Assembly (NCBI GenBank): GCA_030654555.1
Contig: JAURXG010000271.1
Coordinates: 1 to 32,193 of the forward strand
DNA: 32,193 nucleotides
Reading direction: 5' to 3'
Source of the DNA: Aquabacterium sp.
Lineage (GTDB): Bacteria > Pseudomonadota > Gammaproteobacteria > Burkholderiales > Burkholderiaceae_C
The notes below the pieces were generated by a model that searched no databases, was not told the origin of the DNA, and saw only the letters and a list, made by a program, of their open reading frames with translations. Within the stretch, counting starts at the first letter, position 1; every line of letters starts with the position of its first letter. A program made the position numbers and the translations under genes. Below are positions 31,009 through 32,193 of this stretch, piece after piece.

Positions 31009-32016
31009 CTACTTGGCACCTTCGCAGGCCTTCTTGCCGGTCTCCATCAGGGCCAGGAACCGCTCGCCATCGGCGCCCACGTCCTTGGCGATGGCGGTCC
31101 ACACCGGCGCCAGGCCCTTGCTCCATTCGGCGCGCTGTTCGGCGGTGGTCTCGACCACGGTGCCACCGGCCTGCTTGTGCACGTTGGTCAGCGCGGTGTC
31201 CACGCCGCGGATCTCGGCACGCAGCGTGCCGACCGGCACCTTGCGCACGCCCGCGTCGAACGCGGCCTTCACGTCGGCGGGCAGCTTGTCGTGGGCGCCC
31301 TTGTTCATCAGCGTGATGCCCGAGGCTTCCCAGATCGGCAGCTTGGTGACCACCGGCAGCACCTTGTTCAGGCCCGACGGCACGTAGAAGGCGAAAGGCG
31401 TCGGGTAGGTGTCGATCAGCCCGGTCTGCGACGACGACGTGGCCTCGGCCACGGTCGTGGGGATAGGGTTGGCGCCCATGGCGCGCCAGAAGTCGGCCGT
31501 CATCTTGTTGGCCACCACGCCGACCTTGATGCCCTTGACGTCGGCCGGCGTGGCGTAGGCCTTCTTGCCCGGCAGGTGCACCGAGCCCACCTCGCCCCAG
31601 TTCAGGAACACCAGGTTCTTCTTGGCCAGCGCCTCGGTGGCGTACTTCTGCAGGTGGTTGTCGAGCACGCAGTCACGCTGCGGCTGGCTCGAGAAGAAGA
31701 AGGGCAGCTGGATCAGCGCCAGCTCGGGCACCTGCAGCGCCACCGAGTTGGTGGTGAACGAGCCCATGTCGATGCGCCCGCGCGAGATCTGCGCGATGGC
31801 ATCGTTCTCGCTGCCCAGCTGCGAGGCGTAGAACGGCGTGATCTTGACGGCGCCCTGGGTGGCGGCCGCCACATCGGCCACGGTGCGTTCGATCTGCTTG
31901 GCCCAGGGCGAGGTGGGCGGCGCCGACGAGGCGAACTTGAGCTCGGTCTGGGCATCGGCCAGGCCGCTGGTGCACAGCAGCGACACGGCGGCCAGCTGGA
32001 TGAGGGTGCGCTTCAT
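31009..32016 (-). CDS. dctP: TRAP transporter substrate-binding protein (DctP), system 2
   Basis: 335 residues with signal peptide 1–22 (KRTLIQLAAVSLLCTSGLADA). The mature part begins TELKFASSAPPTSPWAKQIE, has GRIDMGSFTTNSVALQVPELALIQLPFF, and the binding block ADVKGIKVGVVANKMTADFWRAMGANP. In system 1 and in most TRAP binding proteins the corresponding block is G-x-K-x-R; here it is G-I-K-V-G with Gly166, so the carboxylate-binding Arg is missing. The ligand may not be a simple carboxylate. AGGAGA is located eight to thirteen bases before ATG 32016. The frame is open to 32112 but without support. Confidence 0.92.
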   Translation of the reverse strand: MKRTLIQLAAVSLLCTSGLADAQTELKFASSAPPTSPWAKQIERTVADVAAATQGAVKITPFYASQLGSENDAIAQISRGRIDMGSFTTNSVALQVPELALIQLPFFFSSQPQRDCVLDNHLQKYATEALAKKNLVFLNWGEVGSVHLPGKKAYATPADVKGIKVGVVANKMTADFWRAMGANPIPTTVAEATSSSQTGLIDTYPTPFAFYVPSGLNKVLPVVTKLPIWEASGITLMNKGAHDKLPADVKAAFDAGVRKVPVGTLRAEIRGVDTALTNVHKQAGGTVVETTAEQRAEWSKGLAPVWTAIAKDVGADGERFLALMETGKKACEGAK

Positions 32017-32128
32017 GGGGAGGTCTCCTACGAGGGGTCTTGAAGGTGTTGCAGAGGCAGGGACGCCGACCATCGGGGTGATGCCGAAGCCGGGTCGACG
32101 GGAGAAGTGCATGGGGATCGGCGACCCA

Positions 32129-32193
32129 TCAGCGTTGCGCCGGCGTGGGCGCGGGCCGCGGCCCGACCACCGGGAACATGCGGTTGAACTGGT
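32129..32193 (-). CDS. C-terminal end of an unidentified protein (cut by window edge)
   Basis: Last 21 codons, ending FNRMFPVVGPRPAPTPAQR-stop, in frame to the window edge. It precedes the second dctP by 112 bases on the same strand, so it may be the first gene or an earlier gene of that operon. Too short to assign a family; the assignment as coding rests on the open frame and codon bias only. Confidence 0.5.
   Translation of the reverse strand, partial: QFNRMFPVVGPRPAPTPAQR

Overview
The window looks like chromosomal DNA of a very GC-rich betaproteobacterium of the order Burkholderiales, probably from the Rubrivivax/Leptothrix/Ideonella side of the order. This is inferred from the zapA–6S RNA–EVE gene order, the rpsU–yqeY pair, TAGAAT-type -10 boxes at stable-RNA and ribosomal promoters, and two TRAP transporters. 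No search was run, so the taxonomy is an inference.

Layout, left to right. (1) 1–728: the start of a BtuB-like TonB-dependent receptor on the minus strand behind a cobalamin riboswitch. (2) 839–2982: a small coiled-coil protein and zapA (cell division), 6S RNA, an EVE-domain protein and a TauE/SafE-type permease. (3) 3032–7888: a PAS protein with a degenerate GGDEF domain (minus), then on plus a TrpD2/YbiB-like protein, a BaiN-like flavoprotein, rpsU with its own promoter and terminator, yqeY, and a DUF442/rhodanese-like phosphatase-fold protein. The dnaG and rpoD genes that often follow rpsU–yqeY are not here.

(4) 7919–15143, all minus, probably one operon read right to left: Rieske oxygenase, GntR/FCD regulator, VanB-type reductase, a short MetE-like methyltransferase, then TRAP genes dctP, dctQ and dctM. 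It reads as a complete unit for taking up a small organic acid and oxidising or demethylating it, with a GTATAC-type operator candidate in front. (5) 15289–22785: mostly household and accessory genes: an S9 peptidase, a 4-carboxymuconolactone decarboxylase/3-oxoadipate enol-lactonase fusion (a lower step of aromatic degradation), SapC, a CNNM/CorC protein, ApaH and a cation:proton antiporter.

(6) 22857–28013, plus: tRNA-Ser(UGA), with an ArsB/NhaD-type transporter starting three bases after its CCA, then an operon of alcohol dehydrogenase, SDR dehydrogenase, [2Fe-2S] ferredoxin and a CYP153-like P450 (terminal hydroxylation of an aliphatic chain followed by oxidation of the alcohol). (7) 28049–32193, minus: a TauD/TfdA-type Fe(II)/2-oxoglutarate dioxygenase behind a second TRAP system whose binding protein lacks the usual ligand-binding arginine, and the last 21 codons of an unidentified gene at the right edge.

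The most interesting content is three different iron oxygenases (Rieske, P450, Fe/2OG) within 18 kb, two of them each with their own TRAP transporter, plus several RNA-level structures: a Shine-Dalgarno sequence in a hairpin loop behind the riboswitch, tandem hairpins between TRAP genes, a hairpin covering the second dctM Shine-Dalgarno, palindromes in the rpsU leader, and a duplicated rpsU 3' end.
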